From a virus, in the IMG/VR virus record IMGVR_UViG_3300011113_000500, positions 1 through 64,000 of that record: 64,000 nucleotides of DNA. One strand, written 5' to 3'. Shown one piece after another: positions 15,613 to 22,863 of the stretch (the stretch's first letter is position 1; every line of letters starts with the position of its first letter). The position numbers and the translations under genes were made by a program. The notes beneath the pieces are model-generated. The model saw nothing but the letters and a program-made list of their open reading frames with translations. It searched no databases and was not told the origin of the DNA.

Positions 15613-16290
15613 CTAATCTTGTACTTGTTTTTCTAACAAATTCTTATTCTTCCATATCTTTTTATCATACAACCGTAACTCTTTTTCAAACTCTTTAAAC
15701 TGAATACCTTTGAAGTAATCTATTGTGGGATAGTACATTTGATTATATTTTACCTGCAGTTGTTTCAGTTCTTCATATTCCTTCTTAGTCATTTTTACTA
15801 ATTGAATGATATCTCCACGATCAATACTAAACATGTTATAGTCATCTAAATTAATAAAATATACATAGTTATACGGCGGGATCGTATATAATAGACTAGG
15901 TCCAGCTGCCATTTCACGTATTGTAAGATTCAGTTCATCTGCCCATTTATATGTAGTATCGGCTACATACTGAATACTATCCACTTTTAGACTTAACCGT
16001 GTAACTAGTTTTGATAAACTATCAACCTTCTGTGTATTTGAAACTTCAACGAATACTACCTTCTGTTCATACTTTGTGATAGTATCTGTCTGCATTTTGA
16101 TAATCGATTGCATATCACGAAACTTTTTATTAATAGCGTTAGCCTGTTCAATGGTCATAACAACTACTGGCGTTCTACCATCATCATCTACTGTTTCGTA
16201 AGGATATTTACTCTTGGTCGGTTGGGACTTCAAGGTTCCAATTGGACCTAGGGCGAGCAGGAGCAGGAGTAGGGATAGGAGTGTTTTCAT
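15613..16290 (-). CDS. secreted coiled-coil protein of the lysis cassette
   Basis: The 225-residue protein has a classical signal peptide (MKTLLSLLLLLLALGPIGTLKS). It continues with a long heptad-like region (about 50-115) and a charged helical C-terminus. There is no lipobox. Its first 83 nt overlap the end of the TM/coiled-coil gene upstream, which is the nested arrangement typical of inner/outer spanin pairs. Spanin-like function is inferred from position and topology only. Confidence 0.7.
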   Translation of the reverse strand: MKTLLSLLLLLLALGPIGTLKSQPTKSKYPYETVDDDGRTPVVVMTIEQANAINKKFRDMQSIIKMQTDTITKYEQKVVFVEVSNTQKVDSLSKLVTRLSLKVDSIQYVADTTYKWADELNLTIREMAAGPSLLYTIPPYNYVYFINLDDYNMFSIDRGDIIQLVKMTKKEYEELKQLQVKYNQMYYPTIDYFKGIQFKEFEKELRLYDKKIWKNKNLLEKQVQD

Positions 16291-16510
16291 AAGCTTGTAC
16301 TTGTTCAGTTAAAGTTGTAACCTGCTCTGTTAACTGTTGATTTTCAGTAGCAAGTTTTTTATTCTCATCTGTTAAGGTCTTGTTCTCTTCTGTTAATGTA
16401 ACATTTTCTTCTACAACCGTAACATGGCCATCACCGGCCAAAAACACATTAGCTATAACTAAGCCTATAACTGCTAACAAAACTCCGTATAAAACTAATT
16501 TCTTTTTCAC
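16208..16510 (-). CDS. inner-membrane coiled-coil protein (i-spanin-like)
   Basis: The product is 100 residues: an N-terminal TM helix (VLYGVLLAVIGLVIANVFLA), then a near-perfect heptad coil with repeated LTEENK, LTDENK and LTEQV units, and a Pro-rich tail. One TM plus a periplasmic coil is the i-spanin (Rz-type) layout. It overlaps the holin-like gene by ATGA and the next secreted protein by 83 nt. Confidence 0.7.
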   Translation of the reverse strand: MKKKLVLYGVLLAVIGLVIANVFLAGDGHVTVVEENVTLTEENKTLTDENKKLATENQQLTEQVTTLTEQVQAYENTPIPTPAPARPRSNWNLEVPTDQE

Positions 16511-16788
16511 TTTTTAGATTTACTTAATAAGATTATTTCTCTCAAGTCCTTAAGTGCCTGCGTATTATTATCTAACGCACCTTGGATCTTACCAGTATCT
16601 GTTTTAATATAATCGTTAAGTTCTTTTTGTAGATCTTCTACTTTTTTCTTTAACGAATCTTCAGATGCCAATTGACGTTTTAACATATACCATAGGACAG
16701 CTCCTAATCCAAGTACAATGACACCTAATGCACCGTACTGGGTTAGTACTTCAAATGGACCAAATGATTGTGCTTGTAGTAGGATCAT
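16507..16788 (-). CDS. holin-like small membrane protein, copy 2
   Basis: This 93-residue protein has one TM helix (YGALGVIVLGLGAVLWYML) followed by a basic KR and an amphipathic coil. It is clearly paralogous to the next gene upstream (shared QYGALG/DYGALG, GAVxWYMxKR). The single-TM-plus-coil shape resembles BhlA/UviB-type holins. It overlaps both neighbours by ATGA. Confidence 0.7.
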   Translation of the reverse strand: MILLQAQSFGPFEVLTQYGALGVIVLGLGAVLWYMLKRQLASEDSLKKKVEDLQKELNDYIKTDTGKIQGALDNNTQALKDLREIILLSKSKK

Positions 16789-16976
16789 TTTCTATCTCTT
16801 AACTCTTTTTCTAGTTCATCTATTTTAGCTTGTAGTCTATCCTTCTCAGCCATGTTACGTTTAAACATGTACCATCCTACAGCTCCTAATGCCAACACTA
16901 CTAAGCCTAATGCTCCATAGTCTATTAATTTTTCGAAAACACCAAATTCAGGTGCTTGTAAAAAGATTTGTTTCAT
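16785..16976 (-). CDS. holin-like small membrane protein, copy 1
   Basis: The 63-residue protein has the order FGVFEKLIDYGALG, a TM helix, WYMFKR, then a short charged helix ending KELRDRK. It is the shorter tandem paralog of the 16507-16788 product. It lies 11 nt after the endolysin gene, so a holin or anti-holin role is likely. Confidence 0.7.
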   Translation of the reverse strand: MKQIFLQAPEFGVFEKLIDYGALGLVVLALGAVGWYMFKRNMAEKDRLQAKIDELEKELRDRK

Positions 16977-16987
16977 AAGGGATCACT

Positions 16988-17449
16988 TTATTTTGAAAAA
17001 TATAAATCGGCTTCAGCCGTTCTTCTAGTTACTAATCCTTTCAATACCTTTCCGCCGGCCTTCGTCCATTTCATAAACTCGTCTCTAATAGACGGGTCTG
17101 TAGGATTAGCATTTACTTTTTTTAGTAAGGTACTGTTCTTAAGATTTGCAGGACCTAAGTTATAACAAAACGATACTAAAGCATCGAATTGAAATTGGTT
17201 GATATCATCACGGCAATATGAATCTACATACTTAGCAAACTTATGTAGTTCATGTTTTAATAATTCTATACCACGTTCTTCCGTGATTGCAGGATCATTC
17301 ATAGATACTTTAGTACCGTTTTCATAGAATGTGTTACCATATCCTATGGTAGGAATACCTGCAGGACATTTATACGGTTTGGATGACCAGCCTTCGAACT
17401 TCTTAACTAAGTTAATACAGTTACTGGATGCGTTAGTGATTTTTTCCAT
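16988..17449 (-). CDS. GH24 lysozyme-type endolysin
   Basis: The 153-residue protein contains KKFEGW and, spaced exactly E-8aa-C-5aa-T, the residues KCPAGIPTIGYGNT. This is the catalytic triad pattern of T4/P21-type lysozymes, with Cys in place of Asp. A WTKAGGKVLKGLVTRR segment closes the domain, as in the family. There is no signal peptide, so export would need the adjacent holin-like proteins. Peptidoglycan cleavage is a well-supported prediction. Confidence 0.92.
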   Translation of the reverse strand: MEKITNASSNCINLVKKFEGWSSKPYKCPAGIPTIGYGNTFYENGTKVSMNDPAITEERGIELLKHELHKFAKYVDSYCRDDINQFQFDALVSFCYNLGPANLKNSTLLKKVNANPTDPSIRDEFMKWTKAGGKVLKGLVTRRTAEADLYFSK

Positions 17450-17476
17450 AATATTCTCTCCAGTAATAAATATACT

Positions 17477-18211
17477 TTACTGCTCGATTTTTCCTATTCT
17501 AAACTTTCCATTTTCATGAATTAAGTACTGCCCCTCATCTAAAGCATCGATAAAGAAATACCTACCACCTGTAGCCTTACCCGTATCGATCCTCTTTACT
17601 TGAGTATGACCTACAATCTGTATATAATCTTTTTTCAAGAATGTTTTCTTGTTACCGGACATCAATGACATCGGGCGGATCCAGATAGGTGTTTGTGTTT
17701 TTGAATCACCATATGGATTGAATCCACAAAACATAAACTGAAGTGGCTTGTATTTCCAGATATCATTTACATAGTCAGCAATACTTCCTGATTCGTACTT
17801 TTCTTGTTCTACCAACCAGTTATGACCTATACCTGCATGGGAACATAAAATGTTATCAAACTGATAGCACATTTGTAAGTGATCCTTGTTCTCTTCTAAC
17901 AATTGTCTAATAACAGGAGCTGCACCGTGTTGGTAACCTGAGTATGTTTCACCAAAAGGGAAATAATGGTAATCGTGGTTACCAATCAACATGATAACCT
18001 GAGTCTTTCGTTGAGTATCTAATCCTTCATCTGTAAAAGCAGTTTCTTTGTATTCAATGATCTCTTTGAAATTGTATTGCTGTTCCGCACTACCGATATT
18101 AAAGCTATCAAAGTAATCGCCTATAAAGATAACACGATCCGCATTTTCTCTTGCTACGATATCCTTCCATATGGATCGGCCGTGAATATCTCCGATGAAT
18201 ATTGTTTTCAT
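17477..18211 (-). CDS. second metallophosphoesterase (Ser/Thr phosphatase-like)
   Basis: The 244-residue protein has the full metal motif set: FIGDIHGR (5-12), FIGDYFDS, LIGNHDYHY, SHAGIGHNW and IVGHTQVKR. It is closer to PPP/ApaH-type phosphatases than the 11024 protein is. The substrate is unknown. It is the last gene of a four-gene unit starting at 19114. Confidence 0.87.
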   Translation of the reverse strand: MKTIFIGDIHGRSIWKDIVARENADRVIFIGDYFDSFNIGSAEQQYNFKEIIEYKETAFTDEGLDTQRKTQVIMLIGNHDYHYFPFGETYSGYQHGAAPVIRQLLEENKDHLQMCYQFDNILCSHAGIGHNWLVEQEKYESGSIADYVNDIWKYKPLQFMFCGFNPYGDSKTQTPIWIRPMSLMSGNKKTFLKKDYIQIVGHTQVKRIDTGKATGGRYFFIDALDEGQYLIHENGKFRIGKIEQ

Positions 18212-18215
18212 ATTA

Positions 18216-18488
18216 TTAGTCTATTGTTCGTATATATTGATAACTATCAAAGTAAAAACTATAACCAGCATTCTTAAGTTCTTTTGATATGCGATAAGCA
18301 ATGTGACCACGTGGCTCCGTATCAGTAACCTCGCTATGCTTAGCTTCTATCTTAGCCACTCCTTCTTTTAACATCACTGCCATTTCATCCGCAGTGTACC
18401 TACGCTTAGAATGAATCTTCTTGGTTAGTTTTTCTACTAGTGATTGGCAAGCCTTGTCGCCTTTCTTGGTAAACATTTCAAATTCCAT
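18216..18488 (-). CDS. small basic hypothetical protein
   Basis: The product is 90 residues: a Lys-rich N-terminal half (LVEKLTKKIHSKRRYTADEM) and an alpha/beta C-terminus. The composition would allow nucleic-acid binding. It lies 4 nt before the phosphoesterase gene. No family recognised. Confidence 0.6.
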   Translation of the reverse strand: MEFEMFTKKGDKACQSLVEKLTKKIHSKRRYTADEMAVMLKEGVAKIEAKHSEVTDTEPRGHIAYRISKELKNAGYSFYFDSYQYIRTID

Positions 18489-18501
18489 AACTTTGGTTTT
18501 T

Positions 18502-18756
18502 TTATTTATACTTGTTGTAAATTGATTCTATTGTCTTTAAGTCCTCGTCGCTCATTGCATAGAACTTCTTGCCAAGAACTATACATCGATCCATGTGCTC
18601 ATTTTCTAACATGCTACCTATCATGTTACCTTCTGGTAAAAGTACATAACCGTCTTTAACAAGCAAGTCGATCAATTCTTCGCGCTCACCTCTACCGCAA
18701 TTGTCAAGAAATTCTTCTGGATCGATGTCCATACTGTCTATATAAAATACTGGCAT
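18502..18756 (-). CDS. small acidic hypothetical protein
   Basis: The product is 84 residues and acidic, with EEFLDNCGRGEREELIDLL and a C-terminal DEDLKTIESIYNKYK helix. It is 1 nt from its upstream gene. No family recognised. Confidence 0.6.
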   Translation of the reverse strand: MPVFYIDSMDIDPEEFLDNCGRGEREELIDLLVKDGYVLLPEGNMIGSMLENEHMDRCIVLGKKFYAMSDEDLKTIESIYNKYK

Positions 18757-18757
18757 A

Positions 18758-19114
18758 CTATTTTAGGATTTTGTGAATTTGAATGTTAACTCTGCGTTTA
18801 AAGCATTTCCATGTTTTGCTAAAAGACTGATCCGCTTCTCCGTTATGAAATAGATACTCTTTGCACTTATTCAATCTTAACGTAATACCATGACGATATT
18901 CTTTAGTCAATTCAAAGAATGTATTCTTATGAAGCATGTGATCATTGATCCAAACGCCTCCTGGTATTTTACCATTACATCCTTGCCATGTAACCAAACG
19001 CGTACGGCTTTCATTGAAAATGTCAAATAGGAAGATGTCAATGGTGTGATCATCTAAATTAGGCTGAAACCATAGCTCATGGGTGCCTTGCTCAATGGAT
19101 AATTTTTGTATCAT
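18758..19114 (-). CDS. hypothetical protein
   Basis: The 118-residue protein has a mostly beta look (TIDIFLFDIFNESRTRLVTW) and a basic C-terminus rich in Lys and Trp. First gene behind the promoter at 19132. No family recognised. Confidence 0.65.
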   Translation of the reverse strand: MIQKLSIEQGTHELWFQPNLDDHTIDIFLFDIFNESRTRLVTWQGCNGKIPGGVWINDHMLHKNTFFELTKEYRHGITLRLNKCKEYLFHNGEADQSFSKTWKCFKRRVNIQIHKILK

Positions 19115-19131
19115 ATCTTTTAATTAGATCA

Positions 19132-19163
19132 TAAAGATAAGTACAATATTTCAGATAGACAAG
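19132..19163 (-). promoter_or_regulatory. Bacteroidetes-type promoter
   Basis: The minus strand reads CTTG (19163-19160, one change from TTTG), 20 nt, TATCTTTA (19139-19132). It is 17 nt before the ATG at 19114. Confidence 0.6.
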
Positions 19164-19194
19164 AAAAAAGTAAGAAAAGTTTCAGAAAAGTTGT

Positions 19195-19269
19195 ATCTTA
19201 TTGATAATGAACTAGTTATAATCAATTGATTATCAATGAGTTATAAGTCATTGAAAATCAACAAGTTAA
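19195..19269. repeat. three tandem 25-bp promoter-associated repeats
   Basis: Units begin at 19195, 19220 and 19245. The middle unit carries the perfect TTGATTATCAA palindrome and the outer units are diverged (TTGATAATGAA, TTGAAAATCAA). Confidence 0.7.
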
Positions 19270-19290
19270 ATGGCTTATGTTTAAAGGGCT

Positions 19291-19767
19291 CTAGTTGCAC
19301 CCTTTTTTCACCTTCTTTTCTAAAGCATCTAAAGCATTGTATGTAGATTCACGGCCCGGATCTGGAAGTACTTCCATATACATCATTACCAATCCACTAT
19401 CATTTGTATCATAGTATTCTGTTTGCAATGTACGTGGAGCAAATCCTTTTTTAAGATCGGTTATCATTTGCAATATCTCTTGCTCGCGTTGTGCCAATGA
19501 ATTGGTACATTCTTGTTGATTGAATACAATCTTCTTATTTAAGTCTACAATACGATCGCCTTGGTCTATTAATGCATGATGTAAAGAATCTATTTCAGCT
19601 CGTTGTTCTTTTATCTGTACTTGCAACTCTTTATTGTCAGGAGCAAATCCTTTAACTATCGAAGGACCTAATGAAATCACTGTAATTGTTATTAACAGTA
19701 ATACTAACGCTATTATACGTTGCTTTCTAGAAAACTTGTTTAATATGTTAGGAACGTCTAATGACAT
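19291..19767 (-). CDS. membrane-anchored coiled-coil protein (second i-spanin-like)
   Basis: The 158-residue protein has a TM helix at about 19-36 (IALVLLLITITVISLG) followed by a heptad-rich periplasmic region (about 45-95) and an Asp/Tyr-containing C-terminus ending in Cys. It begins on the last base of the lipoprotein gene. Lipoprotein plus TM-coil is the spanin pair layout, so this may be a second spanin set or a related envelope-spanning complex. Confidence 0.65.
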   Translation of the reverse strand: MSLDVPNILNKFSRKQRIIALVLLLITITVISLGPSIVKGFAPDNKELQVQIKEQRAEIDSLHHALIDQGDRIVDLNKKIVFNQQECTNSLAQREQEILQMITDLKKGFAPRTLQTEYYDTNDSGLVMMYMEVLPDPGRESTYNALDALEKKVKKGCN

Positions 19768-20051
19768 TAGTTATTCTCTGGATTATGATCTATTGGATAT
19801 TCTTCTTGTCCAATCACATCATCTTCAAAGTTTGGTTCCAATGTATTAGGATCAACTTGTTCTTCGAAAGGAATATCACGTACAGGTAATGTAGGATCGC
19901 CATAACATCCACCGCCGGTATTATCATCCGCCGGGCAACATTTTTCTGTATTGTTTGGATCTAAACAACTAGGACATGTACAATTGTTATGTTTGCACGC
20001 TGTTAACGATAATACTACAAACAAAGTTCCTAAAGTAAGCATTTTTCTCAT
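19767..20051 (-). CDS. Cys-rich lipoprotein (o-spanin-like candidate)
   Basis: The 94-residue protein has a lipoprotein signal with lipobox LTAC (Cys19), then a short Cys-rich stretch (six more Cys between about 24 and 50) and an acidic Pro/Glu tail. It shares one base with the TM-coil gene downstream and overlaps the gene upstream by ATGA. Outer-membrane anchoring is inferred. Confidence 0.65.
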   Translation of the reverse strand: MRKMLTLGTLFVVLSLTACKHNNCTCPSCLDPNNTEKCCPADDNTGGGCYGDPTLPVRDIPFEEQVDPNTLEPNFEDDVIGQEEYPIDHNPENN

Positions 20052-20299
20052 CGTTGGCTCCTTTTCTTAAGCATTTCTATTTTATGTTTCAATTCTTCGT
20101 CGTCATAAAGACCTTCGGCTTCATCTTCACGTGCAGCCTTTAATCTAAATCTTAATCGATCGAAATCTGATTCGTTCTTCTTTTTTTTTATTACGATCTG
20201 TTCAACTGGTTCACGTGGATCGATCCTATCTAACAATAGTCCCCAGCGTTTCATTACGCGCTTGCGCAATGCCAACCATATTTTTTTTAATCGTATCAC
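20048..20299 (-). CDS. small basic-helical protein with uncertain start
   Basis: The open frame gives 83 residues from a GTG at 20299 (MIRLKKIWLALRKRVMKRWG...). The nearest ATG (20315) is in a different frame, and the two frames meet at a run of seven A. Reading through with a one-base slip would give MNESDSDTIKKIWLALRKR, which looks more natural. The true start is therefore unclear. The C-terminal half is a charged helix. Function unknown. Confidence 0.5.
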   Translation of the reverse strand: MIRLKKIWLALRKRVMKRWGLLLDRIDPREPVEQIVIKKKKNESDFDRLRFRLKAAREDEAEGLYDDEELKHKIEMLKKRSQR

Positions 20300-20330
20300 T
20301 ATCAGATTCGTTCATACAATAATAAATATA

Positions 20331-20807
20331 CTAATTATTGGACTTTACCGTACATTCTTCTTCTGGAGTATATACTCCTATCTTCTCGTTATGTAGCAAG
20401 CCTTTACCATATTTGGTAAGACGTTCCTGATAACGTTGTTTAACGTAGTCATTGATTGGTATTGCATTACCTTCTTCATCTATTCTAACAAATTTAATCT
20501 TGGTCTGTGTTACTATAGTTTGTGTACCTGTATAAACATTATGCTTACGTACTTCTATATAAAGTGTCAAAGATGTCTTTCCAAACTCTTCAACCTTACC
20601 GTACAACTTAAGGATCGATCCTACCTTTACTGGTTGTTTGAAAAGTAATTCATCGATCTTTAAAGTAACTATCTTAGGCGTATCACAAATTTGTGCAGCG
20701 TAGCTTGCCGCGGCATCATCTATCAATGATAATAGTACACCGCCAAACATGTTGTCATGTACTCCTATATCCGACTTCTTACAAATATATGTTGTTATTA
20801 ATTCCAT
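20331..20807 (-). CDS. hotdog-fold acyl-CoA thioesterase
   Basis: The 158-residue protein has the hotdog core: NMFGGVLLSLIDDAAASYAA (central helix with Asp), FKQPVKVGSILKLYGKV and a TSLTLYIEVRKHN strand pair. This matches YciA/acyl-CoA hydrolase proteins, which cleave acyl-CoA to free acid and CoA. Such a metabolic gene is unusual in a phage. It has no obvious metabolic neighbour here, and a changed substrate is possible. Confidence 0.82.
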   Translation of the reverse strand: MELITTYICKKSDIGVHDNMFGGVLLSLIDDAAASYAAQICDTPKIVTLKIDELLFKQPVKVGSILKLYGKVEEFGKTSLTLYIEVRKHNVYTGTQTIVTQTKIKFVRIDEEGNAIPINDYVKQRYQERLTKYGKGLLHNEKIGVYTPEEECTVKSNN

Positions 20808-20808
20808 A

Positions 20809-20901
20809 CTAATTACTGTTTACTACTGCTAACAGAATTAGTGACAGTGATAATATCAATACTATGATTGACATGAGCATGTCTTTGTAACTCTGTTTCA
20901 T
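20809..20901 (-). CDS. 30-residue single-helix membrane peptide
   Basis: ATG 20901 to TAG 20809 encodes a short polar start (MKQSYKDM) and one hydrophobic helix (SIIVLILSLSLILLAVV). It fits tightly before the thioesterase gene (1 nt gap). Small phage membrane peptides of this shape are common; function unknown. Bases 20902-20939 upstream show no further gene. Confidence 0.45.
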   Translation of the reverse strand: MKQSYKDMLMSIIVLILSLSLILLAVVNSN

Positions 20902-20939
20902 TGTTTTGAAAAATGTTTTTATAAGCTATATAACGATCG

Positions 20940-21233
20940 TCACTTCTCATGATATTCTTTATTAGCTCTAGCTTTGAGATCCTCTAGGAACTCATCACGT
21001 TGTCCAATTAGATACTTCTCACGTTCAACTAATCGCGCTCGTTCTTCGTCGGTTAGTTTTAGTACTAACTCTTCTTTTTCTTGTATCATTTGTCTATACT
21101 CATCCATTTGTTTATTGAATAGAGTATTTTGATAATACATTATTCCAACTAAAATAATGATCGTAAATGACTGTTCTTTAAGTTTACTTAAGAACGTGTC
21201 TCCATAACTACTTACTTTAGTTTCGTTTTCCAT
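20940..21233 (-). CDS. TM plus coiled-coil protein
   Basis: The product is 97 residues from the ATG at 21233 (MENETKVSSYG); an upstream in-frame ATG at 21248 is possible but lies in a tight spacer. It has one TM (SFTIIILVGIMYY) then a long charged coil (about 38-90) with EEL/VEREKYL repeats. Topology resembles i-spanin-like or scaffold-type envelope proteins. Function unknown. Confidence 0.6.
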   Translation of the reverse strand: MENETKVSSYGDTFLSKLKEQSFTIIILVGIMYYQNTLFNKQMDEYRQMIQEKEELVLKLTDEERARLVEREKYLIGQRDEFLEDLKARANKEYHEK

Positions 21234-21248
21234 ACTAATAAATATCAA

Positions 21249-21374
21249 TTACTCATCAAATAAATCTTCTCCCTTATAATCAGGATGATTTTTTTGCATG
21301 TAATCAATTCCTCGAACCATTGCAATAGCTATTATAGTTGCTAATACAAATGAAATAATTGCTGATACTATCAT
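21249..21374 (-). CDS. 41-residue membrane peptide
   Basis: ATG 21374 to TAA 21249: one hydrophobic helix (SAIISFVLATIIAIAMV) and an acidic tail. The ATG overlaps the TGA of the zinc-ribbon gene (ATGA). Function unknown. Confidence 0.5.
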   Translation of the reverse strand: MIVSAIISFVLATIIAIAMVRGIDYMQKNHPDYKGEDLFDE

Positions 21375-21598
21375 AAAAATAATTTTTTAAAGATTTCCCA
21401 CTTTGATCGAAACTCTATTCGCTCAAACTTATTGTCTGAGTTTACAATCCAAGCGAACATACCACTGCTCCAACGCTTATAAGTACAACGTCTGCATACC
21501 AGGTTCTTACCTTGATGCTCCGGACGTTGATAAGGTCTAGGGTTCTTGGTGAACATGAACAATGGATATGTTCGCTTACAATCAAAGCATTGCTTCAT
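21371..21598 (-). CDS. small zinc-ribbon-like protein
   Basis: The 75-residue protein has CFDC near the start and CRRC near residue 35, an arrangement of two CxxC knuckles expected to bind one zinc ion. The rest is basic and aromatic. It is probably nucleic-acid or protein binding. It lies 2 nt after the T9SS-type gene's stop. Confidence 0.65.
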   Translation of the reverse strand: MKQCFDCKRTYPLFMFTKNPRPYQRPEHQGKNLVCRRCTYKRWSSGMFAWIVNSDNKFERIEFRSKWEIFKKLFL

Positions 21599-21600
21599 AC

Positions 21601-22197
21601 TTACTTGATTATTTTCGTTGTATAAAACATTCCATTATCATCTACTAATGTAATAACATATGTACCAGCTGGAAGTATATCAGAGTTCATCTTAATCGTA
21701 GTGCTAAAGTAATTATTCTCATACACACAAGATCCATCAACTGCATACATTCTTATCATACCCGAATTGGACGGTGTATTGATATTGAATATACCGTTAA
21801 CTGGATTAGGCCATGTCTTAATATTATTAGTTAACTCTTCAGTTACTGAATCAACCCACGGCACTTGTATAGTGTAGGTAGCCACTTGCTGTCCTGCTCC
21901 TAAGTATAATACTGTATCTATACATTGTTCTACCATGCATGGAGCGTCTGAAATAACACATATGTTAAGTGATAGACTATCGATCCCAGGTAGTATTCCT
22001 ATATAATAGTTTCCAGCTGGCTGCTGATTGAACATTATAGATCCTTGGATACCGCCTCCGTAATAATATCCTACTACAGAATATGGACAAGGGCTGGCAT
22101 TATCAATGTAAAGATTAAAGGAAGTGAATACCTGTGACGAAGCATTCAATCCGATGAATGCAAAAAGAGTTAAGAAAAGTAATTTGATCTGTTTCAT
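21601..22197 (-). CDS. secreted protein with a T9SS type A sorting domain
   Basis: The 198-residue protein has a signal peptide (MKQIKLLFLTLFAFIGLNASS), a beta-rich middle with four Cys, and a C-terminal domain of about 75 residues. That domain has the order WPNPVNGIFNI, IRMYAVDGSCVYE, LPAGTYVITL and a final TTKIIK. This is the pattern of the Por/type IX secretion C-terminal sorting signal found in Bacteroidetes. The protein should be exported by Sec and then moved by the host T9SS to the surface or medium. The middle domain (20-120) is not recognised. Confidence 0.8.
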   Translation of the reverse strand: MKQIKLLFLTLFAFIGLNASSQVFTSFNLYIDNASPCPYSVVGYYYGGGIQGSIMFNQQPAGNYYIGILPGIDSLSLNICVISDAPCMVEQCIDTVLYLGAGQQVATYTIQVPWVDSVTEELTNNIKTWPNPVNGIFNINTPSNSGMIRMYAVDGSCVYENNYFSTTIKMNSDILPAGTYVITLVDDNGMFYTTKIIK

Positions 22198-22215
22198 ATT
22201 GTTTATTTTTAGTTA

Positions 22216-22455
22216 TTATTCTATTGTTAGATTATCTTCTAGAAGCATCTCTCGGATAACATCTCTCAGCCTATAGCATACATCCATCTCTTCTTCAGTC
22301 GCTTCACCGTTACCTTGTAATGCAGCTCCATGTTTATGTACACTTCGAAGCTTTTGATCTAGTTCCCAAATGAGTTGTTTATACTTATGTCCGTCCATTG
22401 CTACACGAGCATCGTTTATCTCATCTTCTCCGAATTCAATTATTATTTTTGCCAT
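22216..22455 (-). CDS. conserved small phage protein
   Basis: The 79-residue protein has the pattern EFGEDEINDARVAMDGHKYK followed by WELDQKLRS and a RLRDVIREMLLE helix. Proteins of this form (short acidic strand, helix with YK, WxxDQxLR) are common and uncharacterised in many T4-like phages. It abuts the next gene by one base. Confidence 0.7.
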   Translation of the reverse strand: MAKIIIEFGEDEINDARVAMDGHKYKQLIWELDQKLRSVHKHGAALQGNGEATEEEMDVCYRLRDVIREMLLEDNLTIE

Positions 22456-22850
22456 TAGTTTAAAGGTATTAAGTTATAAATCCAAGCGTAATCATTATAC
22501 TCGACAGCTAAAAAGTCTTCACCTGCTTCATTTTCTATTAAATAAAGTCTACAACGTTGTCCTGCCAGGTCATAGGCATACCAATACACTGCCGATCCTT
22601 TTACTTCAACATCTTCAGATTCTGAATAGATTGTATAATGTTGCTTCACTGGAGAATTGATAGATATTTCTGTCGATTCGATTGTGATTAGTATTGATTC
22701 AATTTCCTTTGATCCGGTCCACTCAAAATCTTCCGTACGGGTGTTTTTAACTCCCATATTTAACGTAGTTGCTCTGGCATATACAGCATCTTGTGCATAT
22801 CCAATCACTAAAAATAGTGATAATAAAAGTGTTGTAATTATTCTTTTCAT
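22455..22850 (-). CDS. secreted beta-rich protein
   Basis: The 131-residue protein starts with a signal peptide (MKRIITTLLLSLFLVIGYAQ; QD after the cut is typical of Bacteroidetes) and continues with predicted beta strands and no Cys pair of note. Periplasmic or exported. Its position next to the T9SS-type protein hints at a shared surface role, unproven. Confidence 0.65.
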   Translation of the reverse strand: MKRIITTLLLSLFLVIGYAQDAVYARATTLNMGVKNTRTEDFEWTGSKEIESILITIESTEISINSPVKQHYTIYSESEDVEVKGSAVYWYAYDLAGQRCRLYLIENEAGEDFLAVEYNDYAWIYNLIPLN

Positions 22851-22863
22851 TTGTTTTATTTAT

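Noticed and set aside
7913-19269. CRISPR arrays
   Set aside because: The 25-bp units are directly tandem without unique spacers, number at most three, and sit at promoters. No cas genes are present; the Cas4-like nuclease at 54251 stands among replication genes.
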